From positions 744,001 to 808,000 of the forward strand of contig NZ_CP021354.1 in the NCBI RefSeq assembly GCF_003130705.1: a DNA stretch of 64,000 nucleotides, in the 5' to 3' direction. This stretch comes from Rhodococcus oxybenzonivorans. GTDB taxonomy: Bacteria > Actinomycetota > Actinomycetes > Mycobacteriales > Mycobacteriaceae. The position numbers were made by a program, and so were the translations under genes. Shown here in pieces: positions 1-8,180 of this stretch. The notes beneath the pieces are model-generated. The model saw only the letters and a list, made by a program, of their open reading frames with translations, ran no database searches and was not told the origin of the DNA. How positions within the stretch are numbered: the first letter of the stretch is position 1; the number at the start of each line of letters is the position of its first letter.

Positions 1-125
1 CCGACGCAGTCCTGCCCGTCGGAGGGGAGTCGCACCGGGTCGACGAACTCCTGGCATCTCTTGACGAGGGTGAACGCGAGGGTGTGCGTCGTACGGAGTT
101 CGCCCTGAACCGGCGGTCGCGATGA
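1..125 (+). CDS. folK: HPPK (FolK), C-terminal end only
   Basis: This is the 3' end of a gene that begins before the window, read in the frame starting at base 3 and ending with TGA at 123-125. The last 40 or so residues contain [16 protein letters not shown] and FALNRRSR, which resemble the tail of mycobacterial 6-hydroxymethyl-7,8-dihydropterin pyrophosphokinase (folate synthesis; remembered comparison, not an alignment). The next gene is the DUF3180 protein, as downstream of folK in M. tuberculosis (Rv3606c-Rv3605c). Its stop overlaps that start as ATGA. The catalytic part is outside the window. Confidence 0.75.
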   Translation, partial: DAVLPVGGESHRVDELLASLDEGEREGVRRTEFALNRRSR

Positions 126-613
126 AACCGGAACCGACCGGCACGATGAAGCCCACTCGGATCTGGGACCTGCTGTTCCTGGCGGCCCTGGCCGTGGCGG
201 CCACTTGGATTCTGGTCCGGGTCTTCTACGGCTCCTTTCCGCCCATTCCCGTGTACGCGGGGGCGTCGTTGTATCCGGTAGCGGTGATCGAGGTGATTCT
301 CGCGTTCATGGTCCGGTCCAGGGTCAGCAACCACCAGGTCGGTGACGGTCCGCGTCAGCTGCATCCGATCACCGCAGCCCGGGTTGCCGCCTTGGCCAAG
401 GCCTCCGCGTTGGTCGGTGCCGCGACCGCCGGAGTGTGGGGCGGCTTCCTGCTCTACCTCCTCCCACAGCGTTCGGTGTTGCGGGCCGCAGTGTCGGACA
501 CGCCGGGTGCCTGGGTCGGGTTGGTAGCCGCCCTGGCGCTCGTCGGCGCTGCCCTGTGGTTGGAGCACTGTTGCCGCACCCCGGACGACCCGTCCGACGA
601 GCCGGCGCACTAG
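122..613 (+). CDS. DUF3180 family membrane protein
   Basis: A 163-residue integral membrane protein of the DUF3180 family, equivalent to Rv3605c. Four hydrophobic stretches are visible: about residues 15-33 ([16 protein letters not shown]), 40-63, 90-112 and 127-145. The C-terminal tail is short and acidic. The function is unknown. Its conserved place directly after folK, with a 4-bp ATGA overlap, indicates co-transcription with folate genes, but no catalytic motif is visible. The family call rests on synteny plus the four-helix layout. Confidence 0.8.
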   Translation: MKPEPTGTMKPTRIWDLLFLAALAVAATWILVRVFYGSFPPIPVYAGASLYPVAVIEVILAFMVRSRVSNHQVGDGPRQLHPITAARVAALAKASALVGAATAGVWGGFLLYLLPQRSVLRAAVSDTPGAWVGLVAALALVGAALWLEHCCRTPDDPSDEPAH

Positions 614-672
614 CACGTGGGGGGATCGCCGGACGTGTCCTGCGAATGCGCAGTGCACCGCTGACGGCCAAG

Positions 673-685
673 TACCCTGGCAAGC
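673..685 (+). promoter_or_regulatory. -10 element of a leaderless promoter
   Basis: TACCCT at 673-678 fits the actinobacterial -10 consensus TANNNT and lies 7 nt before the ATG at 686. No Shine-Dalgarno sequence lies between them. This spacing puts the transcription start at or next to the start codon, as in leaderless genes. Confidence 0.45.
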
Positions 686-1735
686 ATGACGAATCCTGGT
701 CGCCTCAAGTCTGCGCGCCGCAACCAGCGCAGCGCGAGCCAGATGATCGTTGCGGCGTTGCTCGCGCTGGCCGTGGTCGCGTCCCTTTTCCTGATCTTCA
801 GCGAGAGCGTGCCACTGCTGAGAGTTGGCGTGGTCGTGGCACTCTGGGCGGCAACTCTCGGTGCTATCGCGATGACGAAGTACCGGCGCGAGTCCGCTCT
901 CGACAAGGCGAAGGTCAACGATCTGCAAACCGTCTACGAGCTCCAGCTCGAACGGGAGATCTCCGCGAGGCGTGAATACGAGCTGACCGTCGAGAAGCGG
1001 GTACGCAGCGAGGTGCGCGCCGACGCCGAGGAACTTGCGGCTCTACGGGCCGAGCTGTCTTCGCTGCGGAAGAGCCTCGAAGCATTGTTCGACGGCGCCA
1101 TGCCGACCGAAAGGATCGCGCTGCGTGCCGACTCCACGCGGGTTCAGGAACTCGCGGGCGGGTCGTACAGCAGCTACCAACCGGCGGCGTCCGGACTCTA
1201 TATCCCCGGGGCGGGACACTCCGGTCACCAGGGGCAGCAGAGCGGCGGGCCGCAACACCACTTCGCGAATCCCGACGACGAGCCGGTCACCGCCGAGACC
1301 TCCATCGTCGCCCCCGATAACCGGGGCTACGCGGAGGCGGAAATCGAGGTCGAGCCGGAGCCCGAGGCCCAGCCCGAGTCGGAAGCCCAGCCGGAGCAAG
1401 AGCCGGAGGCGGAAGCCCAGCCGGAGCAAGAGCCGGAGGCGGAAGCCCAGCCGGAGCAAGAGCCGGAGGCGGAAGCCCAGCCGGAGGTAGAAGCGCAGCC
1501 GGAGACCGAGCCCGAGAAAGAGCCGGAGGCGGCACCTCAACCGGAGGTAGAAGCTCAGGACGAGCCCGAGCCGGTGCCGGGGTCGCGGCGTGCTCGTCGA
1601 CGGGCATCCGAGGACGACGAACCTACCGGCGCACACGCGAGTGGTTTGTCCGTGGCCGAGATCATGGCCAACATGCATACGACGGCGGGCACTGCGCAGG
1701 GCACCGGACGTCGACGGCGTCGCGAAGCCGAGTAA
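686..1735 (+). CDS. DUF6779 family protein with Pro/Glu-rich repeats
   Basis: A 349-residue protein in the position of Rv3604c. Two adjacent hydrophobic segments near residues 22-42 and 46-62 make an N-terminal membrane anchor. A charged, probably coiled-coil stretch follows (about 75-135). The long low-complexity tail is rich in Glu, Pro, Ala and Gln and includes three perfect 10-residue repeats, then a basic patch (SRRARRRASE). The C-terminus has a conserved-looking LSVAEIMANM motif and ends in RRRRREAE. No enzyme motif is visible. The protein is probably a membrane-anchored structural or interaction protein, but the function is unknown. The ATG at 686 is favoured by a -10 element 7 nt upstream. 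Confidence 0.75.
   Translation: MTNPGRLKSARRNQRSASQMIVAALLALAVVASLFLIFSESVPLLRVGVVVALWAATLGAIAMTKYRRESALDKAKVNDLQTVYELQLEREISARREYELTVEKRVRSEVRADAEELAALRAELSSLRKSLEALFDGAMPTERIALRADSTRVQELAGGSYSSYQPAASGLYIPGAGHSGHQGQQSGGPQHHFANPDDEPVTAETSIVAPDNRGYAEAEIEVEPEPEAQPESEAQPEQEPEAEAQPEQEPEAEAQPEQEPEAEAQPEVEAQPETEPEKEPEAAPQPEVEAQDEPEPVPGSRRARRRASEDDEPTGAHASGLSVAEIMANMHTTAGTAQGTGRRRRREAE
1381..1486 (+). repeat. 30-bp in-frame tandem repeat
   Basis: Three perfect copies of a 30-bp unit lie at 1381-1410, 1411-1440 and 1441-1470, followed by a 16-bp partial copy. Each copy encodes ten residues made only of E, A, Q and P. The unit length is a multiple of three, so copy-number change would lengthen or shorten the tail without breaking the frame. 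Confidence 0.95.
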
Positions 1736-1848
1736 TGAGGCACAGATCACTTCGCCGGCGCATGGCGGGGTGAACTGGAAGCGGGCTATTCTCACTCGAG
1801 AACGTCTGGTACCCGCCGAGCGGGACTGGAACGAACGAGAGGACGAAG

Positions 1849-2775
1849 GTGACCTCTTTCGGGATCACTAATGGCCCTGCGCCTGCGCGATTGTCGGTAG
1901 GAATTGTCTCCGCCGGCCGGGTCGGTACAGCTATCGGGGCGGCGCTCGAGCGGGCAGGTCACGTCGTTGTTGCCTGTTCGGCGGTGTCCGACGTGTCCCG
2001 TCATCGAGCGCGCACCCGTCTGCCCGACACGGAAATTCTCCCGGTTGCCGATGTCGCTGCCCGCTCCGAGCTGCTGATTCTGGCCGTTCCCGACGCGGAA
2101 CTCGCTTCGCTGGTGGCGGGGCTGGCCTCCACCGATGCGGTGCCGAATCGCACGATCGTCGCCCACACCTCGGGGGCCAACGGCATCGGCATCCTCGATC
2201 CCCTTGCCCGGCAGGGCGTGGTTCCCCTCGCGATTCATCCGGCTATGACATTCACCGGTCACGACGAGGACACCGTACGCCTCGCGTCGGCATGTTTCGG
2301 GCTCACCGCGGCCGACGACATCGGTTATGCCATCGCGCAGTCGCTGGTGCTGGAGATCGGCGGCGAGCCGGTGCGGGTTCGCGAGGACATGCGACCGCTC
2401 TACCACGCGGCTCTCGCGCACGGCAGTAATCACCTGGTCACGCTGGTCGTCGACGCCGTCGCCGCCCTGCGTGTCGCGCTCGAAGGGCAGGAGCTCCTGG
2501 GGCAGGAGCTGATCGGCAACGAGCCGAACGGCGTTGCGGAACGAGTTCTCCAACCCCTGTTGTCCGCTGCCCTCGACAACGCGCTCCGCCGCGGCCCGGC
2601 CGCCCTCACCGGTCCGGTGGCACGGGGAGATTCGGAAGCTGTGGCCACGCACCTGCGGGTACTCGAAGAGGTCGATCCTCGGATCGCCGCGGGGTACCGG
2701 GCGTTGTCGCTTCGGTCGGCCCAGCGGGCAGGCGCTACACCTGAACTACTCGACATCCTGGAAGAGCGGAGGTGA
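1849..2775 (+). CDS. Rossmann-like / DUF2520 domain protein
   Basis: A 308-residue protein equivalent to Rv3603c. The N-terminus carries a dinucleotide-binding Rossmann fold: [23 protein letters not shown] matches GxGxxG-type NAD(P) binding, with the first glycine region at about residues 17-25. The C-terminal half is the helical DUF2520 domain, the layout of ketopantoate-reductase-like and P5C-reductase-like proteins. It sits directly before panC, overlapping by 4 bp (GTGA), so a role in pantothenate synthesis is often guessed, but this is inference from position only. The GTG at 1849 keeps the Rossmann glycine motif close to the N-terminus. Confidence 0.8.
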   Translation: MTSFGITNGPAPARLSVGIVSAGRVGTAIGAALERAGHVVVACSAVSDVSRHRARTRLPDTEILPVADVAARSELLILAVPDAELASLVAGLASTDAVPNRTIVAHTSGANGIGILDPLARQGVVPLAIHPAMTFTGHDEDTVRLASACFGLTAADDIGYAIAQSLVLEIGGEPVRVREDMRPLYHAALAHGSNHLVTLVVDAVAALRVALEGQELLGQELIGNEPNGVAERVLQPLLSAALDNALRRGPAALTGPVARGDSEAVATHLRVLEEVDPRIAAGYRALSLRSAQRAGATPELLDILEERR

Positions 2776-3719
2776 GTTCCGTGAGCGAACTGCAAGGCGG
2801 ATACAAGCGCGGGGAACTCACCGTGCACCACGACCCCAAGGTCCTGACCAGGGTCTCGAAGGCGCTTCGGGGCGTCGGTCGGCAGGTCGCACTGGTGCCG
2901 ACCATGGGAGCCCTCCATGCCGGACACCTGGAGTTGGTGCGGCAGGCCAAGTTGACGGGCGCGGTGGTGATCGTGTCGATCTTCGTCAACCCACTGCAGT
3001 TCGGCGCCGGGGAAGATCTCGATTCTTATCCGCGCACGCTTGATGCCGACCTCGAGTTGCTGCGAGAGGCCGGGGTCGAATTGGCATTCGTGCCCACTGC
3101 GGCCGCGATGTACCCGGCCGGTCAGCGGACTATGATCCACCCGGGCCCGCTCGGCGCCGAACTCGAAGGAGCGGCCAGGCCGACGCATTTCGCGGGCATG
3201 CTGACCGTCGTTGCCAAGCTGCTCCAGATTGCCGCGCCGCACGTTGCGTACTTCGGTGAGAAGGACTACCAGCAGCTCACGCTGATCCGGCAGATGGTCA
3301 CCGACCTCGACTTCGACGTCAGGATCCTGGGCGTGCCGACGGTCCGCGAGCACGACGGTTTGGCGTTGTCCTCACGTAACCGGTACCTCGACGAGGAACA
3401 GCGTGCTGCGGCGACAACGTTGTCCGCGGCTCTCATCGCCGGCGCCCATGCCGCTGCCGGCGGAGCCGAAGCGATTGTCGCCACCGCCCGTGAGGTGCTG
3501 GCGTCGGCGCCCGAAGTAGATGTCGACTACCTCGAAGTGCGGGGCGTCGATCTCGGTCCCGCTCCCGAACGGGGGGACGGTCGCCTGCTCGTCGCCGCCC
3601 GGGTGGGGTCCACCCGGCTGATCGACAACGTCGGGGTCGCGGTCGGCACCGGTTTTCTCGAACGTGCAACGGAACCGCCGTCCGGCACGGCTGTCTCCGA
3701 AGAGCTCACCTCCCGATAG
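2772..3719 (+). CDS. panC: Pantothenate synthetase
   Basis: PanC joins pantoate and beta-alanine using ATP, through a pantoyl-adenylate, in the cytoplasm. The 315-residue protein shows the HIGH-class nucleotide-binding motif as [14 protein letters not shown], and the pantoate/ATP-site motifs FGEKDYQQL and [10 protein letters not shown]. It belongs to a panC-panD-coaX run that carries pantoate to phosphopantothenate. The start is ambiguous: the GTG at 2772 overlaps the upstream stop by 4 bp, and a second in-frame GTG lies at 2781. The last 25 residues after the core are a variable tail. Confidence 0.95.
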   Translation: MSSVSELQGGYKRGELTVHHDPKVLTRVSKALRGVGRQVALVPTMGALHAGHLELVRQAKLTGAVVIVSIFVNPLQFGAGEDLDSYPRTLDADLELLREAGVELAFVPTAAAMYPAGQRTMIHPGPLGAELEGAARPTHFAGMLTVVAKLLQIAAPHVAYFGEKDYQQLTLIRQMVTDLDFDVRILGVPTVREHDGLALSSRNRYLDEEQRAAATTLSAALIAGAHAAAGGAEAIVATAREVLASAPEVDVDYLEVRGVDLGPAPERGDGRLLVAARVGSTRLIDNVGVAVGTGFLERATEPPSGTAVSEELTSR

Positions 3720-3763
3720 AAAAGCGTCGAATCTTCCGTCTGTGGAAGAGTAAGGACCAGAAC

Positions 3764-4210
3764 ATGTTTCGCACCATGATGAAGTCGAAGATCCACCGCG
3801 CCACCGTGACGCACGCCGATCTCCACTACGTCGGTTCGGTCACGGTGGACCAGGATCTGATGGACGCCGCCGACCTTCTCGAAGGGGAGCAGGTGTGCAT
3901 CGTCGACATCGACAACGGTGCGCGGCTCGAGACCTATGTCATCGCCGGCGCACGCGGTAGTGGTGTGATCGGAATCAACGGGGCGGCAGCACATCTGGTC
4001 AAGCCTGGTCACCTCGTCATCCTCATTGCGTACGGAGTCATGAACGAGGAGGAGGTGCGGGACTACCAGCCGCACGTCGTCTTCGTCGATGCAGTCAACA
4101 AGCCCATCGAGCTCGGCAGCGACCCGGCGCACGCACCGGAAGGTTCCGGCCTCATCACTCCCCGCATGCTCGGGTCGCTCGACGCCGAGCGTGAATCCAG
4201 CCTGGTGTAA
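3764..4210 (+). CDS. panD: Aspartate 1-decarboxylase
   Basis: PanD decarboxylates L-aspartate to beta-alanine, the second PanC substrate. It is made as a pro-enzyme that cleaves itself between Gly24 and Ser25 to form a pyruvoyl cofactor; both residues are present in HYVGSVTVD. The catalytic Tyr region (IAYGVM, near residue 88) is also seen. At 148 residues it is slightly longer than the usual 126-139 because of a C-terminal tail. It lies 44 bp after panC and 3 bp before coaX. Confidence 0.95.
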   Translation: MFRTMMKSKIHRATVTHADLHYVGSVTVDQDLMDAADLLEGEQVCIVDIDNGARLETYVIAGARGSGVIGINGAAAHLVKPGHLVILIAYGVMNEEEVRDYQPHVVFVDAVNKPIELGSDPAHAPEGSGLITPRMLGSLDAERESSLV

Positions 4211-4213
4211 CCG

Positions 4214-5032
4214 GTGCTTCTTACCGTCGACGTCCGGAACACGAACATCGTTCTCGGGCTGTTCACCGGATCCGGCGAACACTCGAAGCTGGTGCAGGAC
4301 TGGCGGATGCGTACCGACCAGAGGATGACGGCAGATGAGCTGGCGCTGATCTTCCGCGGACTGCTCGGCGTGCACGTCGACCAGATCACCGGTGTGGCCG
4401 CGTTGTCGACGGTCCCGTCCGTGTTGCGGGAGATTCGGGTGATGTTGACGCGGTACTGGGGTCACGTTCCGCACGTGCTGGTGGAACCGGGAGTCCGAAC
4501 CGGTGTCCCACTGCTCGTGGACAACCCGAAGGAAGTCGGCGCCGACCGGATAGTCAACAGTCTTGCGGCGCACCATCTGTACGGGGCGCCGTGCATCGTC
4601 GTCGATTTCGGCACGTCCACCTGTGTCGACGTCGTGTCGGGTAAGGGCGAGTTCCTCGGTGGGGCTATCGCCCCCGGGCTCGAGATTTCGTCGGACGCAC
4701 TGGCGTCGCAGTCGGCGGCGTTGCGCAAGGTGGAGCTGCTCCGCCCCCGCTCGGTAGTCGGCAAGAACACCGTCGAATGCATGCAGTCGGGTGCGGTGTT
4801 CGGTTTCGCGGGTCTCGTCGACGGTTTGGTACGTCGGGTCCGCAAGGAGCTGCCGGCCTTCGCGGGCTCCGATGTGGTGGTGATCGCGACCGGTGATCGC
4901 GCGCCGCTGATCATGCCCGAGACGGAGACCATCGACGAGCACGAACCGGACCTCACCCTCGAAGGCCTGCGGCTGGTGTACGAGCGGAATCAGGCCCGTC
5001 GTGGGGCGTCCCGTCGGAGTCCGCTCGACTGA
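4214..5032 (+). CDS. coaX: Type III pantothenate kinase
   Basis: CoaX phosphorylates pantothenate, the first committed step to coenzyme A. The 272-residue protein has the ASKHA-fold phosphate motif [12 protein letters not shown] at its N-terminus, and the family motifs GADR ([12 protein letters not shown]) and [11 protein letters not shown] with the catalytic Asp. [11 protein letters not shown] is also typical of type III enzymes. The GTG start at 4214 lies 3 bp after panD, so the three CoA genes are one transcription unit. Confidence 0.95.
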   Translation: MLLTVDVRNTNIVLGLFTGSGEHSKLVQDWRMRTDQRMTADELALIFRGLLGVHVDQITGVAALSTVPSVLREIRVMLTRYWGHVPHVLVEPGVRTGVPLLVDNPKEVGADRIVNSLAAHHLYGAPCIVVDFGTSTCVDVVSGKGEFLGGAIAPGLEISSDALASQSAALRKVELLRPRSVVGKNTVECMQSGAVFGFAGLVDGLVRRVRKELPAFAGSDVVVIATGDRAPLIMPETETIDEHEPDLTLEGLRLVYERNQARRGASRRSPLD

Positions 5033-5059
5033 CGGGTTCCGTCCGCCCGGAAGATGTGC

Positions 5060-5072
5060 CACAATGGTCGGC
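5060..5072 (+). promoter_or_regulatory. -10-like element before the Cys leader ORF
   Basis: CACAAT at 5060-5065 is a weak -10 candidate placed 7 nt before the GTG at 5073. That geometry is what a leaderless mRNA starting at the leader ORF would need. The first base departs from TANNNT, so the call is tentative. Confidence 0.35.
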
Positions 5073-5114
5073 GTGAATCGCTGCGCGAGTGCTCAGGAGT
5101 GTTGTCGAGGCTGA
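5073..5114 (+). CDS. Cys-codon leader peptide (possible attenuator)
   Basis: A 13-codon ORF with sequence MNRCASAQECCRG, containing three Cys codons, two of them adjacent. It lies 39 bp before the cysteine dioxygenase gene and far from any other gene. Short leaderless ORFs with runs of Cys codons act as cysteine-responsive attenuators upstream of cysteine-related operons in mycobacteria (known from work on polycysteine uORFs). By that model, ribosome stalling at the Cys codons when cysteine is scarce would alter expression of the dioxygenase-rhodanese genes. An upstream in-frame ATG at 5064 is an alternative start. Existence of the ORF is certain; the regulatory role is inference. Confidence 0.55.
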   Translation: MNRCASAQECCRG

Positions 5115-5153
5115 ACGCTGCCTTGACCAATTCACACTTCTGGAGTCTCTCTC

Positions 5154-5687
5154 GTGCTCGCAACCTATTCTTCTGCAGCTGTACCCACCCGTCTTCGTCC
5201 GGCCGATCTGCTGCGCATCACCGATCAAGGTGCTGCCGAGGTCCTCGACGGCCGGCACGACAACCTCCTCCCACATCGATGGCCGGCCGATGAACGCTGG
5301 TCCTCGCGGCTGTACAGCGACGACGACATCGATGTCTGGCTGATCAGCTGGGTTCTGGATCGAAACACCGAATTGCACGACCACGCAGGCTCTTTCGGGG
5401 CGCTCACCGTTCTCAGTGGGGCCCTCTCCGAGTTTCGCTGGGCGGGTGACCGCCTGCGTCACCGGACGTTGGAAGCAGGCGATCAGGCTTCCTTCCCGCT
5501 CGGATGGGTTCACGACGTCGTGCGCGCCCAGGACGTGCCCGGAGCGAGTGTTTCGACGCCGACTCTCAGCGTGCACGCCTACTCGCCGCCGCTGACGGCC
5601 ATGTCCTACTACGAGGTCACCGAGCACGGCACCCTGCGCCGCACCCGCAGTGAACTCACCGATCTCCCCGAGGGCGGTTCGAAATGA
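5154..5687 (+). CDS. Cysteine dioxygenase family protein (cupin)
   Basis: A 177-residue cupin-fold enzyme likely to oxidise L-cysteine to cysteine sulfinate with a mononuclear iron centre. The metal-binding signature appears as LHDHAGSFGALTVLSG (His-X-His then a Gly-rich strand), with a third likely ligand in SVHAYSPPLTAMSYYEV. The length is close to bacterial CDOs. A Shine-Dalgarno GGAG lies 8 nt before the GTG start. It overlaps the rhodanese gene by 4 bp, which fits joint handling of cysteine sulfur. The leader ORF at 5073 suggests control by cysteine supply. The substrate could also be another thiol such as mercaptopropionate. Confidence 0.8.
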   Translation: MLATYSSAAVPTRLRPADLLRITDQGAAEVLDGRHDNLLPHRWPADERWSSRLYSDDDIDVWLISWVLDRNTELHDHAGSFGALTVLSGALSEFRWAGDRLRHRTLEAGDQASFPLGWVHDVVRAQDVPGASVSTPTLSVHAYSPPLTAMSYYEVTEHGTLRRTRSELTDLPEGGSK

Positions 5688-6106
5688 CCATCGATCAGAT
5701 GCTCGAAGAGGCTCGCACGCAGATCGACCGGATGTACGCGTTCGAGCTGCCCGAGGCGGTGGCGCGCGGTGCGATCGTCGTGGATATCCGACCGCAGGCG
5801 CAGCGGGCCGTCGAAGGCACACTGCCCGGCGCTCTGGCCATCGAACGGAACGTGCTCGAGTGGCGCCTCGACCCCACCAGCTCGGCGCACCTGGCATTGG
5901 CAGTCAACCACGATGTGGAGTGGATCATCGTCTGCTCCGAGGGCTACACGTCGAGTCTCGCTGCCGCGTCATTGCAACAACTTGGCCTGCACAAGGCGAC
6001 CGACCTTGTCGGCGGGTACAAAGCGATCAAGGCGGCGGGACTTCTGGGAGCGCTCATCGGCTCGCGGCACTGCGCGCGCGAGCTGGCCACCGTGTCGGCC
6101 CATTGA
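5684..6106 (+). CDS. Rhodanese-like sulfurtransferase
   Basis: A single-domain rhodanese of 140 residues. The start of the fold is visible as AIVVDIRPQAQRAVEGTLPGALAIERNVLEW, and the active loop as IVCSEGYTSSLAAASLQQLG, with the catalytic Cys followed by a six-residue loop. The C-terminal LVGGYKAIKAAGL is also typical. Such proteins move sulfane sulfur between thiols. The ATG overlaps the dioxygenase stop (ATGA), so the two are translationally coupled. Confidence 0.85.
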   Translation: MTIDQMLEEARTQIDRMYAFELPEAVARGAIVVDIRPQAQRAVEGTLPGALAIERNVLEWRLDPTSSAHLALAVNHDVEWIIVCSEGYTSSLAAASLQQLGLHKATDLVGGYKAIKAAGLLGALIGSRHCARELATVSAH

Positions 6107-6161
6107 CCGAAGCCGGCCGACGCCCGAAGACTCCTGAATAGGGGCGCCGCGGGCGGTCGAT

Positions 6162-6175
6162 TAGGCTGGTGACCC
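6162..6175 (+). promoter_or_regulatory. -10 element of leaderless lysS promoter
   Basis: TAGGCT at 6162-6167 matches TANNNT and is followed by 8 nt and then the GTG start of lysS at 6176. No ribosome binding site is present, which supports a leaderless transcript. Confidence 0.45.
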
Positions 6176-7687
6176 GTGAGTGAAGCAGCAGACCAGCCAG
6201 TCGACGACACCCCCGAGCAGCTCCGGATCCGTCAGGAGAAGCGTGCGCGGATCCTCGCGGAGGGGCGCGAGGCGTACCCGGTGTCGGTTGCGCGCACCCA
6301 CACGCTGTCGGAGATCCGCGCGAAGTATCCGGAGCTGGCGCCCGACACCACGACAGGTGACGTGGTCGGTGTCGCGGGTCGTGTCATCTTCGTCCGCAAC
6401 ACGGGCAAGTTGTGCTTCGCGACGCTGCAGGAAGGCGACGGCACCCAGCTGCAGGCGATGATCAGCCTCGCCTCTGTCGGGGAGGACGCGCTCGCGTCCT
6501 GGAAGGCCGATGTCGATCTCGGTGATTTCGTGTTCGTCCACGGTGAGGTGATCAGCTCCCGTCGTGGCGAGTTGAGCGTGATGGCCGATTCGTGGCAGAT
6601 CGCCGCGAAGTCGCTTCGTCCGTTGCCGGTAGCGCACAAGGAGATGAGCGAGGAATCGCGCGTCCGGCAGCGTTACGCCGACCTGATCGTGCGAGCGGAG
6701 GCGCGCGAGAATGCGCGCAAGCGGGTGGCCGTAGTACGAGAACTGCGCAATGGTCTCGAACGCCGCGGATTCCTCGAGGTCGAGACACCGATGTTGCAGA
6801 CGCTCCACGGTGGCGCCGCGGCCCGGCCCTTCGTCACTCATTCCAATGCCCTCGACATCGACCTCTATCTGCGTATTGCGCCGGAACTGTTCCTGAAGAG
6901 GTGCGTCGTCGGCGGTATCGAGAAGGTTTTCGAAATCAATCGCAATTTCCGGAACGAGGGCGTCGATTCCACCCATTCGCCGGAATTCGCGATGCTCGAG
7001 ACCTACGAGGCCTACGGCACGTACGACGATTCCGCCGTCATGATCCGTGAACTGGTTCAGGAAGTCGCCGAGGCGGCTTTCGGGTCGACCGTGGTGACAC
7101 TTGCGGACGGCACCGAATACGACTTCGGTGGCGAATGGAAGACCCTCGAGATGTACCCGTCGCTGTCACAGGCGATCGGTGTCGAGGTGACCCCCGCGAC
7201 CACCGTCGACGAATTGCTTGCGCTCGCTCAGAAGGTAGGCCTCGAGGTACCCAAGGACAAGGGGTACGGGCACGGAAAGCTAGTGGAAGAACTATGGGAG
7301 CACCAGTGCGGCGACCAGTTGTACGAGCCCACATTCGTTCGGAACTTCCCGGTCGAGACGTCTCCGCTCACACGGGACCACCGGACCGAACCGGGAATCA
7401 CGGAGAAGTGGGACCTGTACGTGCGCGGCTTCGAGTTGGCCACCGGCTATTCGGAATTGGTCGATCCGGTGATTCAGCGTGAGCGTTTCGTCGATCAGGC
7501 CCGGCTGGCCTCGGCCGGTGACGACGAGGCGATGGTCCTCGACGAGGAGTTCCTCGCCGCGATGGAGCAGGGAATGCCTCCCACCACCGGTACCGGAATG
7601 GGAATCGATCGACTGCTCATGGCATTGACGGGATTGGGAATCCGGGAAACAATCCTCTTTCCCATTGTTCGCCCCTCGTCCCGCTGA
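6176..7687 (+). CDS. lysS: Lysyl-tRNA synthetase, class II
   Basis: LysS charges tRNA-Lys with lysine. The 503-residue protein has the N-terminal OB anticodon-binding domain ([25 protein letters not shown]) and the class II catalytic core. Motif 2 is seen as [20 protein letters not shown] and motif 3 as [27 protein letters not shown] is also characteristic of LysRS. The GTG at 6176 sits 8 nt after a -10 element, and the following residues [24 protein letters not shown] form the usual N-terminal extension. It stands alone between the rhodanese and lsr2. Confidence 0.97.
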   Translation: MSEAADQPVDDTPEQLRIRQEKRARILAEGREAYPVSVARTHTLSEIRAKYPELAPDTTTGDVVGVAGRVIFVRNTGKLCFATLQEGDGTQLQAMISLASVGEDALASWKADVDLGDFVFVHGEVISSRRGELSVMADSWQIAAKSLRPLPVAHKEMSEESRVRQRYADLIVRAEARENARKRVAVVRELRNGLERRGFLEVETPMLQTLHGGAAARPFVTHSNALDIDLYLRIAPELFLKRCVVGGIEKVFEINRNFRNEGVDSTHSPEFAMLETYEAYGTYDDSAVMIRELVQEVAEAAFGSTVVTLADGTEYDFGGEWKTLEMYPSLSQAIGVEVTPATTVDELLALAQKVGLEVPKDKGYGHGKLVEELWEHQCGDQLYEPTFVRNFPVETSPLTRDHRTEPGITEKWDLYVRGFELATGYSELVDPVIQRERFVDQARLASAGDDEAMVLDEEFLAAMEQGMPPTTGTGMGIDRLLMALTGLGIRETILFPIVRPSSR

Positions 7688-7826
7688 TTCACCTCGACGA
7701 AATCGTGCAAATAAGATAAGTCCATTCTCCGTATTCCGAGACGACGAATCAAGGGTATGGTTACCTCCGGGTAGTAGCTCGCGTTGACGATGACACGTTC
7801 GCTTCATTCGAGAGGAAATTCATCCC

Positions 7827-8180
7827 ATGGCCAAGAAGGTTACCGTCACCCTGATCGACGATGTCGATCAAGAGGCATCTGCTGATGAGACCGTCGAGTT
7901 CGGACTCGACGGTGTCCAGTACGAGATCGACCTTTCCTCGGAGAATGCGGCTAAATTGCGCGAGCAGCTCGACGTGTGGGTTTCGCATGCCCGAAAGGTC
8001 AGTTCGCGCAAGCGTGGCAAGACCGTGGCGGCAGCCCCGGCCGCTACCAAGTCCCGCGTTTCTGTCGACCGGGAACAGAGCGCCGCCATCCGTGAATGGG
8101 CGCGCAAGAACAACAAAAAGGTTTCTGCACGCGGACGGATCTCCGCCGAAATTATCGACGCGTACAACAAAGCGAACTGA
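7827..8180 (+). CDS. lsr2: Lsr2 nucleoid-associated xenogeneic silencer
   Basis: Lsr2 is the actinobacterial H-NS-like protein that binds AT-rich DNA, bridges it and silences transferred genes. The 117-residue protein has the N-terminal dimerisation domain ([27 protein letters not shown], split by a beta hairpin) and a C-terminal DNA-binding domain ending in [19 protein letters not shown], where the RGR is the AT-hook-like minor-groove motif. A GAGG ribosome binding site precedes the ATG. The upstream 140 bp is AT-richer than the surroundings, as expected for a gene that regulates itself, but this is not proof. Confidence 0.97.
   Translation: MAKKVTVTLIDDVDQEASADETVEFGLDGVQYEIDLSSENAAKLREQLDVWVSHARKVSSRKRGKTVAAAPAATKSRVSVDREQSAAIREWARKNNKKVSARGRISAEIIDAYNKAN

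Noticed and set aside
1043..1795. Long minus-strand open frame opposite the DUF6779 gene
   Set aside because: It mirrors the repeat-rich coding strand and is only low-complexity Leu/Arg sequence; it is a shadow of the real gene.
3527..5062. 511-codon minus-strand frame over panD-coaX
   Set aside because: Antisense shadow of panC, panD and coaX, all clearly identified on the plus strand.
5064..5114. ATG at 5064 as start of the Cys leader
   Set aside because: It would add MVG before the GTG and overlap the -10-like box; the leaderless GTG fits better, though the ATG cannot be excluded.
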